A program made the position numbers and the translations under genes. 64,000 bases of DNA from Halobacteriovoraceae bacterium (GTDB lineage: Bacteria > Bdellovibrionota > Bacteriovoracia > Bacteriovoracales > Bacteriovoracaceae), in NCBI GenBank assembly GCA_002712005.1, contig PASP01000014.1, positions 1 through 64,000 of the forward strand. The letters are read 5' to 3'. Shown here in pieces: positions 27,431 through 37,764 of this stretch; the stretch's first letter is position 1, and each line of letters opens with the position of its first letter. Under the pieces are notes generated by a model. That model was not told the origin of the DNA. It did no database searches and saw only the letters and a program-made list of their open reading frames with translations.

Positions 27431-28402
27431 TTAGTGATTTAATAAATAATTTAGCATCTCTTTAGCACCTTGAGATGCTGAAATTTCTCCGTTGACTACT
27501 TTTGTCTCTGAAGATGTCAGCTTCTTTTTGAGCTCTAGGTCGTTTTTTATGTAATGATCAAGTTCTGATTGAAAAAGGCTTTTTAACCAACGTTGAATTT
27601 GTCTTTTCCGGTTATCTTCGAAAAACCCACTTTTCTTTGACTCATTTTGAAAATCAAAAATACTATCTATGATTTTAGGAAGACCTGTTTTTTGAAGTGA
27701 GCTACATGTTAAGACAAGAGGGCTCCAAAACTTATCTTTTTTAATAATATGTAAGGCATTCTGGTATTGAGTTCTAGCATTCTCCGCTAAGACAAGAGTA
27801 TCGCCATCGGCTTTATTGATGATGAGCATATCTGATAATTCAATAATCCCTTTTTTTATTCCTTGAAGTTCATCTCCAGCATTAGGAACCATGAGCACCA
27901 TAAAGAGATCAACCATTGAGGCTACCTCATACTCACTCTGACCGACTCCTACAGTTTCAATAAGTACGATGTCGTAGCCATTCGCTTCACATAGGTATAT
28001 GGACTCTCTTGTTTTAGCTGCAACTCCTCCAAGACTTCCTGTTGTGGGGCTTGGACGAATGAAAGCTGAGTCATTTTGAGAAAGCTCTTCCATTCTAGTT
28101 TTGTCACCAAGAATTGAACCCCCAGAAATAGGTGAGCTTGGATCAACAGCTAAAACAGCTACTTTATGTCCTTTCTTTATAAGCTCAAGCCCAAGTACTT
28201 CTATAAAACTGGACTTTCCCACACCTGGGATTCCTGATATTCCAATTCTTAGGGCTTTCCCCGCGTGAGGTAGAATCTCTTTCATAAGAGTATGGGCTTC
28301 TGTACGATCACTATCAAGAGTGGATTCAATTAGAGTAATCGCTTTTGCCAGTGCTCGACGATTGCCACTTATAACTTTATTAGAGAGATCCTGAAGTTTC
28401 AT
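27431..28402 (-). CDS. meaB: Methylmalonyl-CoA mutase GTPase chaperone MeaB
   Basis: A 323-aa G3E P-loop GTPase that protects and reloads the B12 cofactor of methylmalonyl-CoA mutase. Walker A is GIPGVGKSSFIE, then VLAVDPSSPISGGSILGDKTRM, IRPSPTTGSLGGVA, DIVLIETVGVGQSE and the base-recognition motif INKADGD. All are hallmarks of MeaB/ArgK. The start ATG overlaps the mutase stop by 1 nt (TAATG), so the two are coupled. Confidence 0.95.
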   Translation of the reverse strand: MKLQDLSNKVISGNRRALAKAITLIESTLDSDRTEAHTLMKEILPHAGKALRIGISGIPGVGKSSFIEVLGLELIKKGHKVAVLAVDPSSPISGGSILGDKTRMEELSQNDSAFIRPSPTTGSLGGVAAKTRESIYLCEANGYDIVLIETVGVGQSEYEVASMVDLFMVLMVPNAGDELQGIKKGIIELSDMLIINKADGDTLVLAENARTQYQNALHIIKKDKFWSPLVLTCSSLQKTGLPKIIDSIFDFQNESKKSGFFEDNRKRQIQRWLKSLFQSELDHYIKNDLELKKKLTSSETKVVNGEISASQGAKEMLNYLLNH

Positions 28403-30537
28403 TATTTAGAAGCCTTCTCAATTTCTTCGATAACATGTGCGGCACAATCTGGAATGGGAGTACCTGGTCCAAATACACCCTTTACTCCTGCTTCAAAAAG
28501 AAAATCATAATCCTGTTTTGGGATGACTCCTCCTGCAACGACAATAATATCCTCTGCATCTAGCTTTTTGAGCTCTTCGATTAATGAGGGAACGAGTGTT
28601 TTATGACCGGCAGCTAAGCTTGATACGCCGATAACATGAACATCGTTATCAAGTGCTTGCTTGGCAACTTCTGCTGGTGTTGAAAAGAGGGGAGCTAAAT
28701 CGATGTCAAAACCAACGTCCGCAAATGCCGTGGCAATAACTTTAGCTCCACGGTCGTGTCCATCTTGACCCATCTTTGCTACAAGCATACGAGGTCTTCT
28801 TCCGTGTTTAGCTTCAAAAGATGAGATCTTTTCTTTAATATTCATCCAGTTTTCATCCTGTTCAAAGGCGCTTCCATATACACCACTAACTGTACGTGCT
28901 TGATCTTTAAAACGTCCCCAGTATTTTTCAAGGGCCATTGTAATTTCACCAACTGTTGCTCTTACTCTTGCCGCTTTTACGGCAAGATCAAGTGCATTTC
29001 CCTCACCTGACTGAGCATACTGTTCTAGAGCCTCGATACACTCTTTAACTTTTTTATTATCCCGCGATGATTTAATTTCTTCGAGACTTTTAAGTTGGCC
29101 AAGTCTTACTTTTACATTATCAATTTCGAGAACATCGACGTGGTCATCTGTATCAGTTTTGTATTTGTTAACTCCAACAATGACATCATCACCCTTATCA
29201 ATTCGGGCCTGTTTGGCTGCTGCTGATCGTTCAATATTGAGTTTGGGAACTCCTTTTTCAATGGCCTTAGCCATGCCACCAAGCTCGTCAACTTCTTTCA
29301 TGATTTCTCGAGCTCTTTGGGCAATATCTTGGGTAAGCTTTTCCATCATAAATGATCCACCCCAAGGGTCTACAACATTAGTGATGCCTGTTTCTTCTTG
29401 AAGTATAATCTGAGTATTTCGTGCAATACGTGCAGAGAATTCCGTCGGAAGAGCTATGGCTTCATCAAAACTATTCGTATGGAGAGATTGTGTTCCTCCA
29501 AAGACAGCGGCCATGGCCTCGATAGTTGTACGAATAATATTATTATAAGGATCTTGTTCTGTTAGACTCCAACCAGATGTTTGGCAGTGAGTTCTCAACA
29601 TTGTGGATTTGATATTTGTTGGTTTGTATTGAAAAACAATTTCGTGCCATAGAAGACGAGCCGCTCTAAGCTTCGCTATTTCCATATAGAAATTCATACC
29701 TATACCAAAAAAGAAAGAAAGGCATGGAGCAAAAGCGTCAATCTTAAGACCGGAATTGAGGGCCGTTTCGATATACTCCTTACCATCTGCTAGAGTATAG
29801 GCAAGTTCAAGAGCTGCATCTGCTCCGGCTTCCTGAATGTGGTAGCCAGAAATAGAAATACTGTTGAACTTAGGCATATTCTCTGAAGTATAAGCAAAAA
29901 TATCAGAGATGATTTTCATGGATTGCTGAGGTGGATAGATATAGGTATTTCTCACCATGAATTCTTTTAGAATATCATTTTGAATGGTTCCTGAGAGAAG
30001 TTCAGGTTTTACACCTTGCTCTTCGGCAGCAACGATATAATTGGCCAGAATTGGAAGAACAGCTCCATTCATAGTCATGGAAACAGAAACTTTATCGAGT
30101 GGAATTTCATTAAAAAGAACTTTCATGTCTTCAACAGTATCGATGGCCACACCAGCTTTTCCCACATCTCCTACAACACGATCATGATCTGAGTCATAAC
30201 CACGGTGAGTTGCTAAATCAAAAGCAACTGACACCCCTTGGGCTCCTGCAGCTAGGGCTTTACGATAAAAGGCATTTGATTCTTCTGCTGTGGAAAATCC
30301 AGCATACTGTCTAATGGTCCACGGTCTTCCCGTATACATAGTTGCTCTTGGTCCCCGCATAAAAGGGGCCATACCTGGTAGGGATTGATAGTCATCATTT
30401 CCTTCCAAGTCTTGCTTCGTGTAAAGGGGCTTAATTTTAATGCCTTCAGGTGAGTCTTTAATAAAGTCCGTAAGCTCTTTACCTCTACTTTCTTTATTTA
30501 AAAGTTTTTCCCATTCATTTAGATTTGATTCGCTCAT
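28402..30537 (-). CDS. Methylmalonyl-CoA mutase, single-chain
   Basis: A 711-aa coenzyme-B12 enzyme converting (R)-methylmalonyl-CoA to succinyl-CoA. The substrate barrel carries [31 protein letters not shown] and [15 protein letters not shown]. The C-terminal B12 domain has the base-off motif [13 protein letters not shown] (DxHxxG) and the later GxVxP loop. Substrate and cobalamin domains are on one chain, as in homodimer-type or alpha subunits; no small beta subunit is next to it. I start at the ATG at 30537, preceded by AAGGTGG; an upstream TTG (30552) overlaps that SD. With the carboxylase at 17-20.5 kb it completes a propionate route except for the epimerase. Confidence 0.94.
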   Translation of the reverse strand: MSESNLNEWEKLLNKESRGKELTDFIKDSPEGIKIKPLYTKQDLEGNDDYQSLPGMAPFMRGPRATMYTGRPWTIRQYAGFSTAEESNAFYRKALAAGAQGVSVAFDLATHRGYDSDHDRVVGDVGKAGVAIDTVEDMKVLFNEIPLDKVSVSMTMNGAVLPILANYIVAAEEQGVKPELLSGTIQNDILKEFMVRNTYIYPPQQSMKIISDIFAYTSENMPKFNSISISGYHIQEAGADAALELAYTLADGKEYIETALNSGLKIDAFAPCLSFFFGIGMNFYMEIAKLRAARLLWHEIVFQYKPTNIKSTMLRTHCQTSGWSLTEQDPYNNIIRTTIEAMAAVFGGTQSLHTNSFDEAIALPTEFSARIARNTQIILQEETGITNVVDPWGGSFMMEKLTQDIAQRAREIMKEVDELGGMAKAIEKGVPKLNIERSAAAKQARIDKGDDVIVGVNKYKTDTDDHVDVLEIDNVKVRLGQLKSLEEIKSSRDNKKVKECIEALEQYAQSGEGNALDLAVKAARVRATVGEITMALEKYWGRFKDQARTVSGVYGSAFEQDENWMNIKEKISSFEAKHGRRPRMLVAKMGQDGHDRGAKVIATAFADVGFDIDLAPLFSTPAEVAKQALDNDVHVIGVSSLAAGHKTLVPSLIEELKKLDAEDIIVVAGGVIPKQDYDFLFEAGVKGVFGPGTPIPDCAAHVIEEIEKASK

Positions 30538-30662
30538 TAAGACCACCTTCAATAATTATATAAAATGATGAGTATTTACTACCAAATCTAGCGGGAAAGC
30601 TCAAAGTACTTGCTACGAAATAATGGGGATTTATAGTGTTTTTGGGCAGTAATTACCCGTTT

Positions 30663-30690
30663 TTGCTCAGAGTCATAATGATGGTAAAAT
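30663..30690 (+). promoter_or_regulatory. Putative promoter of the 183-aa protein gene
   Basis: TTGCTC (30663-30668), 16 nt, TAAAAT (30685-30690), 37 nt before the GTG start. In the divergent direction a TATAAT (complement of 30555-30560) sits just ahead of the mutase SD with only a weak -35. Confidence 0.5.
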
Positions 30691-30726
30691 AGTAGACTAG
30701 AGTGGTTGTAAACTTGGAGGTAGTCA

Positions 30727-31278
30727 GTGACCAAGGACGATCAGAAGTCATCTAAAGTAATCCTAGAAACATCTCTTCAGTCGTTTTTTTATTCGGAGCT
30801 TCAACAATTCAATGAGAAATCTATGGAGCCTCTTCCCAATGAGACGATTTATTACTCGAGTTTGGTTATGGACTATTTTGGAGATGTCACTCGTTACTTC
30901 GAAAATAGTGAAGGGAAGTTAAAGAATAAGGTTTTAGGGACAAAGTTTTTAAAAAGTTCGAGTCTTCCCAAGGAAGAAAGAAAGAGAGAGTTGAAAGATA
31001 TAGGTGATACTGCATTAGTCATCTGTGGCTATTTTTCAGCATCTTTAAATAATAAGTTAATTGATACTCGCTATTATCAGGACTTGGGGCAATTGGCCTA
31101 TAGGCAACTCAATCATGTTGTCCCATCAGCCTATGATATTCCTTCATTTTTTGATGTTCTCTCTCATCGTTTTGAAAAATTAGCTCAAGTTATTGGCCTT
31201 GTTTCTGAAAAAACTTTAGGCAATGATTTTGGAGCCGATGATGTTTATCTCATCGTCTCCAAAAAGTTAGCCGTATAG
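30727..31278 (+). CDS. Protein of unknown function (183 aa)
   Basis: Not recognised. The GTG start follows GGAGG by 6 nt and its own promoter-like element, so it is a real gene. The protein is mostly helical by composition, with no signal peptide, TM segment or Cys motif; it carries a Lys/Glu-rich stretch (SSLPKEERKRELKDIGDTA) around residues 75-95. Presumably cytoplasmic. The stop lies 1 nt before the convergent peptidase stop. No functional link to neighbours is evident. Confidence 0.75.
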   Translation: MTKDDQKSSKVILETSLQSFFYSELQQFNEKSMEPLPNETIYYSSLVMDYFGDVTRYFENSEGKLKNKVLGTKFLKSSSLPKEERKRELKDIGDTALVICGYFSASLNNKLIDTRYYQDLGQLAYRQLNHVVPSAYDIPSFFDVLSHRFEKLAQVIGLVSEKTLGNDFGADDVYLIVSKKLAV

Positions 31279-31279
31279 A

Positions 31280-33859
31280 TTACTTCCAAGGGTTTTCTTT
31301 ACCAACAATAACCGTACTCCATTTCTGTGACAGAACTTTCTTAAGGTAAGTTAAGAATTCTTCATACTTTAAATCTTCAACCTTTTTGTTGTTATCGTGG
31401 TAGAAGTCGAGTTTCTGCCCTTGAAGAGTTGTAACTGAATAGATATTCGCATAATCATCATTTGTTTGGATATTGAGAAGGTTTTGACCAGCAATCATTG
31501 TTTTGATGCGGTTGAATTCACTCTTAGAGAGACCATTTTCTTTGATTTTATCGAGAATTTTATTGATGGCTTCTAAGGCCGGCTGAACTTTGTCATGGCC
31601 ACTGGCCATATATATTCCCCAGAATCCTGCCTCAAGAGCAGAGAAGTGAATAGGCTGTGCGGTATAACAAAGACCTTGGCGATCTCTAACCTCAACAAAG
31701 AGTTCAGAACTTTGTCCCGATAAATGAGTCGTTAACATTTTTAGAGCGATATTCTCTTTATTGCCTAATGCCTTTATGGGAATTCCAGTAAAGATCTGCG
31801 TCTGCTCTCTATCAAAATGAATATATTCCTTGGCTCCTTTGATTGGCGTAACTTTACCTTTCTTTGGCTTTACTTTCTTGCGGCTTGGTAATTCGCCAAA
31901 AAGAGACTCAAGCTCTTTAATGACATCAGCAAGAGGCTTGTCACCGCAGTAAGTGAAGAGCATTTCATTACTTTTTATATTTTTTTGATGGGTATCTTTA
32001 ATAAGCTTACCTGAGATGGATTTAATTGATTTTGTCGTTCCCAAGATAGACATAGAGTAGGGATGGTTGTTGAACATCAACTCACTAGCTCTATTGAAGC
32101 ATTGTTTAACCGGGTCCTTTTCATGATTTTTTAAAGCTCTTAAAGCAATTTCTTTTTCATGTTTTACAAATTCAGCTTTAAAAGTAGGCTGGAGAAGAGT
32201 CCCTTTAAAATGTTTGAGTAGTGTTTTAAAGTGCTCGCTTTGACCATGAAGAGTTAGCCCATATGCATTTTTTCCAGAAAAAGAATTCATTTGAGCAGAG
32301 AGAAGATCAAGCTCATCTTTCATCGCTTTGTGAGATACTTTTTGATATCCCTTTATAAGGGTAGAGCTTAAGAGTTGGTATAACCCATTTGTTTTAGAAT
32401 TCTCTTCCGTAATCCCACCTTTTAGGTAAGCGTGAAGAACGAATGTAGGATTCATATTATTGTAACGATATACTAATTGAATCCCTGGTTTAATCTCTAA
32501 GAGTTGAACTTGAGGATCATAAGCTGATGTTTTGGTTTTAAAATTGAAAGTACTTTTAAGTTTTGTTTTATCGATCTTCTTGCGTAAGTTTTCTTGAAAA
32601 TTAGCGAGTTGCTTGTGGGATTTTTCTTCGACTTTCTTGTCAGTTAGTGGTGTTTGAACACTGATGTGAAGAGAGCGTTTAAATATCTCATGAAGAGACT
32701 CATTTACTTGAGAGACACTCGTTTCTCTGATTCTTTTGATGAATTCTTCTTCAGCATTGATGTCACCACTTGAGGCAAAACTATGGCCTAGTGAAAATGC
32801 ATAGGACTCTAGAGACTCCATATCGTAAACTTTAGAGGCGATATATTGATTTTTAATTTTTTGTACTTCGTCTCCGGATAAGCCCTCTTTTAATGTGTTG
32901 AGTAGAAGTTTTTCTAGACGAGAGAGAACTTTTGTTAAGTTTTCTTCAGGAAGAAGAATCTTTATGTAGTGAAGTCCACCGTCATTCATGAACATAGTCG
33001 AGCTTCCACAGGTATTGGCCAATGAGTTCTCTAGGACAAGTCCTTGGTAGAGTTGGGAAGTTTCACCGTGACCTAGGCAGTTGATTGCAAGGTCTTCGCA
33101 AGGTGCTTTTCTGTTTTCAAAAGGAGGAGCTTGCATACTAATGCTTAGCTGAATCATTGGGCTGTCTTTTTGGTGTAAATCAAGAACAGGTTTATTTTTC
33201 AGTTTGAAGGCAGGAAAACTTGATCGACCACCTTCGGGGAGTTGATAGGACTCAATCTTTTTAATGATTTCATCCTTCTTCTTTAAGTCCCCTGCCACTA
33301 CGAAGAGAGCATTGCTTAAATTGTAGAAATTTTTTCTAAATTCTGTGAGCTGCTCTCTACTGAAAGAGAGTATATTTTTTTCGGTTCCAAGTATGGGGTG
33401 AGAGTAGCCACCTGTAAAAATTTTCTTTTGAAGATTGTGAAAGGCGAATTGGTTAGGGTTATCCACAGATCTTCTGAATTCTTCGAATACAACTCCTCTT
33501 TCAGGTAAAATATCTTCTTCTTTAAATTCAGGGTTAGAAACCATGTCGAGAAGAATATCTACTGTTTGAGTGAGATGATTAATAGGAGTATTCACATAGT
33601 AACAAGTGTAATCAAAACTTGTGAAAGCATTGAGTTCACCACCAAAACTTTCTACTTCGTGTGCAATTGCTGAGCCTGGACGTGTAGGGGTTCCTTTGAA
33701 AAACATATGTTCTAAAAAGTGAGCGATCCCTTGGTTACTTTTATTTTCGAGAGCTGAACCAGCACGGAACCAAATTTGAACAGAGCCCGCTGTATTTCCT
33801 GGGGCATCAATAAAGAGAGTTTGAAGATTATTTTTGAGCGTTATGAGTTCGTGCTGCAT
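31280..33859 (-). CDS. M16-family zinc metallopeptidase, two-lobed
   Basis: An 859-aa insulinase/processing-peptidase-type enzyme. The inverted zinc motif HFLEH is at residues 47-51 (GIAHFLEHMFFKGTPTRPGSAIAHEVESFGGELNA), with the Glu ligand further on in LPERGVVFEEF. A second M16 half (about 440-859) lacks HXXEH, the usual inactive partner lobe, so both clamshell halves are on one chain. There is no clear signal peptide, so a cytosolic or unconventionally exported enzyme is likely. Substrates are unknown. Transcribed divergently from hemW. Confidence 0.92.
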   Translation of the reverse strand: MQHELITLKNNLQTLFIDAPGNTAGSVQIWFRAGSALENKSNQGIAHFLEHMFFKGTPTRPGSAIAHEVESFGGELNAFTSFDYTCYYVNTPINHLTQTVDILLDMVSNPEFKEEDILPERGVVFEEFRRSVDNPNQFAFHNLQKKIFTGGYSHPILGTEKNILSFSREQLTEFRKNFYNLSNALFVVAGDLKKKDEIIKKIESYQLPEGGRSSFPAFKLKNKPVLDLHQKDSPMIQLSISMQAPPFENRKAPCEDLAINCLGHGETSQLYQGLVLENSLANTCGSSTMFMNDGGLHYIKILLPEENLTKVLSRLEKLLLNTLKEGLSGDEVQKIKNQYIASKVYDMESLESYAFSLGHSFASSGDINAEEEFIKRIRETSVSQVNESLHEIFKRSLHISVQTPLTDKKVEEKSHKQLANFQENLRKKIDKTKLKSTFNFKTKTSAYDPQVQLLEIKPGIQLVYRYNNMNPTFVLHAYLKGGITEENSKTNGLYQLLSSTLIKGYQKVSHKAMKDELDLLSAQMNSFSGKNAYGLTLHGQSEHFKTLLKHFKGTLLQPTFKAEFVKHEKEIALRALKNHEKDPVKQCFNRASELMFNNHPYSMSILGTTKSIKSISGKLIKDTHQKNIKSNEMLFTYCGDKPLADVIKELESLFGELPSRKKVKPKKGKVTPIKGAKEYIHFDREQTQIFTGIPIKALGNKENIALKMLTTHLSGQSSELFVEVRDRQGLCYTAQPIHFSALEAGFWGIYMASGHDKVQPALEAINKILDKIKENGLSKSEFNRIKTMIAGQNLLNIQTNDDYANIYSVTTLQGQKLDFYHDNNKKVEDLKYEEFLTYLKKVLSQKWSTVIVGKENPWK

Positions 33860-33945
33860 GGGTTTCCTTATTCTTTACTAGGATTAGTGATAAATTTGTT
33901 CTAGATTAGTCTACCAGTGTCCCATCTTCATTGCGAGAGGAATAG

Positions 33946-35055
33946 ATGGCCCAGTCGGTTGAATCTCTATACATTCATTTTCCTTTTTGCCGTCACCTTT
34001 GCAATTATTGCGACTTTTATAAAAAAATTCCTAAAAGTGCTGATGATATCACTCCTTTTGAGCAATCGCTTAAGAAAGCACTAAAAAAGCACAAGACTTT
34101 ATTTGGAAAAGAGCATGAATGGGGAGAGTTAAAAACCCTTTATATTGGGGGAGGGACGCCTTCTTTGTGGGGAAAAAGAGGTGCGCTCTATCTAAAAGAG
34201 CTTCTTGATTCAGAAGGAATCCAATTAGCAAAAGATGGAGAGTTTACTTTAGAAGTAAATCCTGGGACATGGAATGAAGAGGGATTGAGCGCCTGGCAAG
34301 AGTTTGGGATAAATCGCTATTCATTAGGTGTGCAGTCTTTGAGAGCCGATTATTTAAAAATCTTAGATCGAGTTCATTCAATGGATGATGTGTTTGATAC
34401 TTTAGAATACTTTAACAAAAAAGGTCATAATTTCTCTGTGGATTTTATGTTGGGACTTCCTTGGTCTGAGCAAAAAAGTCGAAATGTACAAGAAGAGCTA
34501 ACAGAGATTTTAAAATATGATCCGAATCACCTCTCTCTTTATATTTTGACGGCCAAGGGTGGTTATCCCTATAAAGACGAATTACCTCAAGATGATTATT
34601 TAGAAACTGAATTCTTAAAAGTAAGTGATAGACTTCGTTCTGAGGGATACGAACATTACGAAGTATCTAATTTCGCTAAAAAGGGCAAAGCTTCTGAGCA
34701 TAATTTACGCTATTGGCGATGTGAGAATGTTGCTGCATTAGGAGCTAGTGCAGTTGGTTTTTTGAAGGGCCCTAATCTTAGATATAAGTGGAAAGTTGAT
34801 GGTGAAAACTACGCCGAAGAAAGACTCAGTAGCGATGAATTATTGCTCGAAAGAATCTACATGGGACTTAGAATCTCGGATGGTATAAATCCTTCAGAAT
34901 TGTTTAAAGAAGAATCAAAAATAGAGGTTCAGAAGTTATTATATCAGTGGAGTGATCAAGAATTGGGCCATGGAGACTGGGAGCATTTCACCTTAACTTC
35001 GAAGGGTTACCTTATTTTAGACACTCTGGTCCATAAACTTTTTCCTTATTTTTAG
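33946..35055 (+). CDS. hemW: HemW-like radical SAM heme chaperone
   Basis: A 369-aa radical SAM protein of the HemN/HemW family. The 4Fe-4S motif is HFPFCRHLCNYCDF (Cys15, Cys19, Cys22). Then come LYIGGGTPSLW, LEVNPGTW, GINRYSLGVQSL and VDFMLGLPW. A HemW C-terminal domain (SDGINPSELF, LTSKGYLILD) is present. The long HemN N-terminal extension is absent, so a heme chaperone rather than coproporphyrinogen oxidase is the better call. The SD GAGAGG precedes the ATG. Confidence 0.9.
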   Translation: MAQSVESLYIHFPFCRHLCNYCDFYKKIPKSADDITPFEQSLKKALKKHKTLFGKEHEWGELKTLYIGGGTPSLWGKRGALYLKELLDSEGIQLAKDGEFTLEVNPGTWNEEGLSAWQEFGINRYSLGVQSLRADYLKILDRVHSMDDVFDTLEYFNKKGHNFSVDFMLGLPWSEQKSRNVQEELTEILKYDPNHLSLYILTAKGGYPYKDELPQDDYLETEFLKVSDRLRSEGYEHYEVSNFAKKGKASEHNLRYWRCENVAALGASAVGFLKGPNLRYKWKVDGENYAEERLSSDELLLERIYMGLRISDGINPSELFKEESKIEVQKLLYQWSDQELGHGDWEHFTLTSKGYLILDTLVHKLFPYF

Positions 35056-35108
35056 ATAGTGATATTAGAGACTTAGAGTTCTTTTGTAAGAGAATTTAAG
35101 TCATAACA

Positions 35109-35136
35109 TTGACATCTTTTAAACCTATCCCATCTT
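35109..35136 (+). promoter_or_regulatory. Sigma32-like heat-shock promoter of grpE-dnaK-dnaJ
   Basis: TTGACA (35109-35114), a 14-nt gap and CCCATCTT (35129-35136) resemble the heat-shock sigma factor pattern (CTTGAA, 13-17 nt, CCCCATNT). It lies 42 nt before the grpE start. No CIRCE repeat is visible upstream. Confidence 0.6.
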
Positions 35137-35177
35137 GTAGTTCGAATGAAATTAAACTGAAAAAGGATGTTGTAACA

Positions 35178-35750
35178 ATGAGCGAAAGACCGGCAGAGGA
35201 AACGACTGAAGAGAAGATTCTTAAAGATGCTGAAGAAATTAAGGCCGATGCAGAAGAAATAAAAGAAGACCTTAATGAAATCAAAGAAGAATTAGAAGAA
35301 GTTAAAAATAGCGAAGAAAGTGAAGATTATAAAAGTAAGTTCTTCTATCTTGCCGCTGAAATGGACAACATGAAAAAGAGATTTGAAAGAGATAAGTCAA
35401 ATCTTGTTAAGTTTGGAAATGAAAAAGTTCTCTCAGAGCTTTTAGAAGTGGTAGATAATCTCGATCGTACAATTGATGCAATTGCAAACGATGAAGATGA
35501 AAAGGTAAAGAATATTTATCAAGGTATTGAGATGGTGAGGAATCAATTTCTTAATACTTTAAAGAATAATGGTCTTGAAAAAGTAAATGCCCTAGGTGAA
35601 ATCTTCGATCCTAATTTTCATGAAGCTATGGCCCAGCAGCCTGCTGAAGGAAAGAAAGATCAGGAAATTATTCAAGTTTTTCAACATGGGTATTCTTTAA
35701 ATGGAAGGCTTTTAAGAGCCGCAAAAGTAGTAATTGCTAAAAACGATTAA
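35178..35750 (+). CDS. grpE: Nucleotide exchange factor GrpE
   Basis: GrpE (190 aa) releases ADP from DnaK. A long acidic coiled coil (about residues 1-60, [20 protein letters not shown]) leads into [32 protein letters not shown], and the C-terminal head [19 protein letters not shown] and [23 protein letters not shown] start at the ATG at 35178, preceded by AAGGA; the longer frame upstream would begin at the promoter itself. Confidence 0.95.
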   Translation: MSERPAEETTEEKILKDAEEIKADAEEIKEDLNEIKEELEEVKNSEESEDYKSKFFYLAAEMDNMKKRFERDKSNLVKFGNEKVLSELLEVVDNLDRTIDAIANDEDEKVKNIYQGIEMVRNQFLNTLKNNGLEKVNALGEIFDPNFHEAMAQQPAEGKKDQEIIQVFQHGYSLNGRLLRAAKVVIAKND

Positions 35751-35770
35751 ATATAATTAAGGAGAAAAAA

Positions 35771-37687
35771 ATGGGTAAAATTATTGGAATCGACTTAGGA
35801 ACGACGAACTCATGTGTAGCCGTTCTTGAAAATGGAAAGTATAAAATTATTCCTAACTCTGAAGGGCACAACACGACTCCTTCTGTAATTGGTTTTGGAA
35901 AAGACGGTGATACTCTTGTTGGTCAAGTTGCTAAAAGACAAGCTGTAACGAACCCAACTAAAACACTATATGGTATCAAGAGATTAATCGGACGTAAGTT
36001 TGATACTCCTGAAGCTAAGAAGTTTTCTGAAGTAGCTCCTTTTGAAATTTTTGCAAATAAAAATGGTGATGCTTGGGTTAAACTTGATGGAAAAGAAATG
36101 TCAGCTCAAGAGATCTCTGCAAAAGTTCTTCAAAAAATGAAGAAATCAGCTGAAGACTATCTTGGTGAAACAGTTACTGAAGCTGTAATTACTGTTCCTG
36201 CTTACTTTAACGATGCTCAGAGACAAGCAACTAAAGATGCTGGTCGTATTGCTGGTCTTGAAGTTAAGCGTATTGTTAACGAGCCTACAGCTGCAGCACT
36301 TGCCTATGGTCTCGATAGTAAAACAGATAAGAATATCGCAGTATTTGACCTTGGTGGGGGTACTTTTGATATTTCTATTCTTGAAATTACAAGTGATGGA
36401 GTTTTCGAAGTTAAGGCTACTAATGGTGATACATTCCTAGGTGGTGAAAACTTTGATGAATCAATCATTAACTTTCTTGCTGAAGAATTTAATAAAACAG
36501 AAGGTATCGATCTAAGAAAAGATCAAATGGCTCTTCAAAGACTAAAAGAAGCGGCAGAGAAAGCTAAGCATGAGCTTTCAACGACTACAAATACAGATGT
36601 TAACCTTCCATTCATCACTGCTGATGCTTCTGGTCCTAAGCACTTAAACATCAACCTTTCTCGTGCAAAGTTTGAGTCATTAATTGCTGATCATATTAAA
36701 GCTCTAGCTGTTCCTTGTGAAACATGTATCAAGGATTCAGGTTTAGCTAAAAACGAAATTGATGAAGTAATTCTTGTTGGTGGATCGACACGTATTCCAG
36801 CTGTACAAGAAAGAGTAAAAGAAATCTTTGGTAAAGAAGCTTCTAAAGGGGTTAACCCTGATGAAGTAGTGGCCGCTGGTGCTGCTATCCAAGGTGGTGT
36901 TCTTGCTGGTGATGTAAAAGATGTACTTCTTCTTGATGTTACTCCTCTATCACTTGGTATTGAGACTCTTGGTGGTGTGATGACAAAAATCATCGAAAAG
37001 AACACGACTATTCCTACTAAGAAGTCACAGGTATTCTCAACTGCTGCTGACAACCAGCCAGCCGTTAGCATCCACGTACTTCAAGGGGAGAGAGAGTTTT
37101 CTAAAGATAACAAAACTCTTGGACGTTTTGACCTAACAGGAATTAACCCAGCTCCACGTGGTGTTCCTCAAATTGAAGTAACATTTGATATTGATGCCAA
37201 CGGTATTATCAATATCTCTGCTGCTGATAAAGCGACTGGTAAATCTCAAGAGATTAAGATTACAGCCGGATCAGGACTTACTGATGAAGAAATCGAAAGA
37301 ATGGTTCGTGAAGCAGAAGAGCATAAAGAAGAAGATGCAAAGAGAAGAGAAGTTGTTGATGCTAGAAATAATCTAGATGCTATGGTTCTTGGTGCTGAAA
37401 AAATGATCAAAGAAGGCGAAGGAAAGATCTCTGACGCTGATAAAGCTGAGCTAGAAAAAGCTATTGAAGAAGCTAAGCCAAAACTTACTTCTGAGAATCT
37501 TGATGAGCTTAAAGCTGCTACAGATGCACTTCAAACTGTAAGTCATAAGATTGCTACTCAAATGTATCAAGCCGCTGGTGGACAGCCAGGTGCCGAAGGT
37601 CAACCTGGAGCTGAAGCTGGTGCGGGTGCTGAGCAACAGAAAAAAGATGACGATGATGTTGTCGATGCAGACTTCAAAGAAGTATAA
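35771..37687 (+). CDS. dnaK: Chaperone DnaK (Hsp70)
   Basis: DnaK (638 aa) is the ATP-driven Hsp70. It starts [18 protein letters not shown] and has [29 protein letters not shown]-type phosphate loop ([14 protein letters not shown]), [11 protein letters not shown] and the linker [20 protein letters not shown] helical lid and a Gly/Ala-rich tail end in [13 protein letters not shown]. The SD AAGGAG is 20 nt after grpE. Confidence 0.98.
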   Translation: MGKIIGIDLGTTNSCVAVLENGKYKIIPNSEGHNTTPSVIGFGKDGDTLVGQVAKRQAVTNPTKTLYGIKRLIGRKFDTPEAKKFSEVAPFEIFANKNGDAWVKLDGKEMSAQEISAKVLQKMKKSAEDYLGETVTEAVITVPAYFNDAQRQATKDAGRIAGLEVKRIVNEPTAAALAYGLDSKTDKNIAVFDLGGGTFDISILEITSDGVFEVKATNGDTFLGGENFDESIINFLAEEFNKTEGIDLRKDQMALQRLKEAAEKAKHELSTTTNTDVNLPFITADASGPKHLNINLSRAKFESLIADHIKALAVPCETCIKDSGLAKNEIDEVILVGGSTRIPAVQERVKEIFGKEASKGVNPDEVVAAGAAIQGGVLAGDVKDVLLLDVTPLSLGIETLGGVMTKIIEKNTTIPTKKSQVFSTAADNQPAVSIHVLQGEREFSKDNKTLGRFDLTGINPAPRGVPQIEVTFDIDANGIINISAADKATGKSQEIKITAGSGLTDEEIERMVREAEEHKEEDAKRREVVDARNNLDAMVLGAEKMIKEGEGKISDADKAELEKAIEEAKPKLTSENLDELKAATDALQTVSHKIATQMYQAAGGQPGAEGQPGAEAGAGAEQQKKDDDDVVDADFKEV

Positions 37688-37714
37688 GTTTAACTTATCT
37701 AAATTGAATATTTT

Positions 37715-37741
37715 AGGCCCTGGCAATGCCGGGGCCTTTTT
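37715..37741 (+). terminator. Intrinsic terminator/attenuator between dnaK and dnaJ
   Basis: A GC-rich 10-bp stem (AGGCCCTGGC at 37715-37724 with GCCGGGGCCT at 37728-37737, one G-U pair), a 3-nt loop, then five T. Some polymerase must read through if dnaJ has no promoter of its own in the 23 nt that follow, so DnaJ is probably made at a lower level than DnaK. Confidence 0.88.
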
Positions 37742-37764
37742 AAAAAAGTTATAAGGATTAGCGG

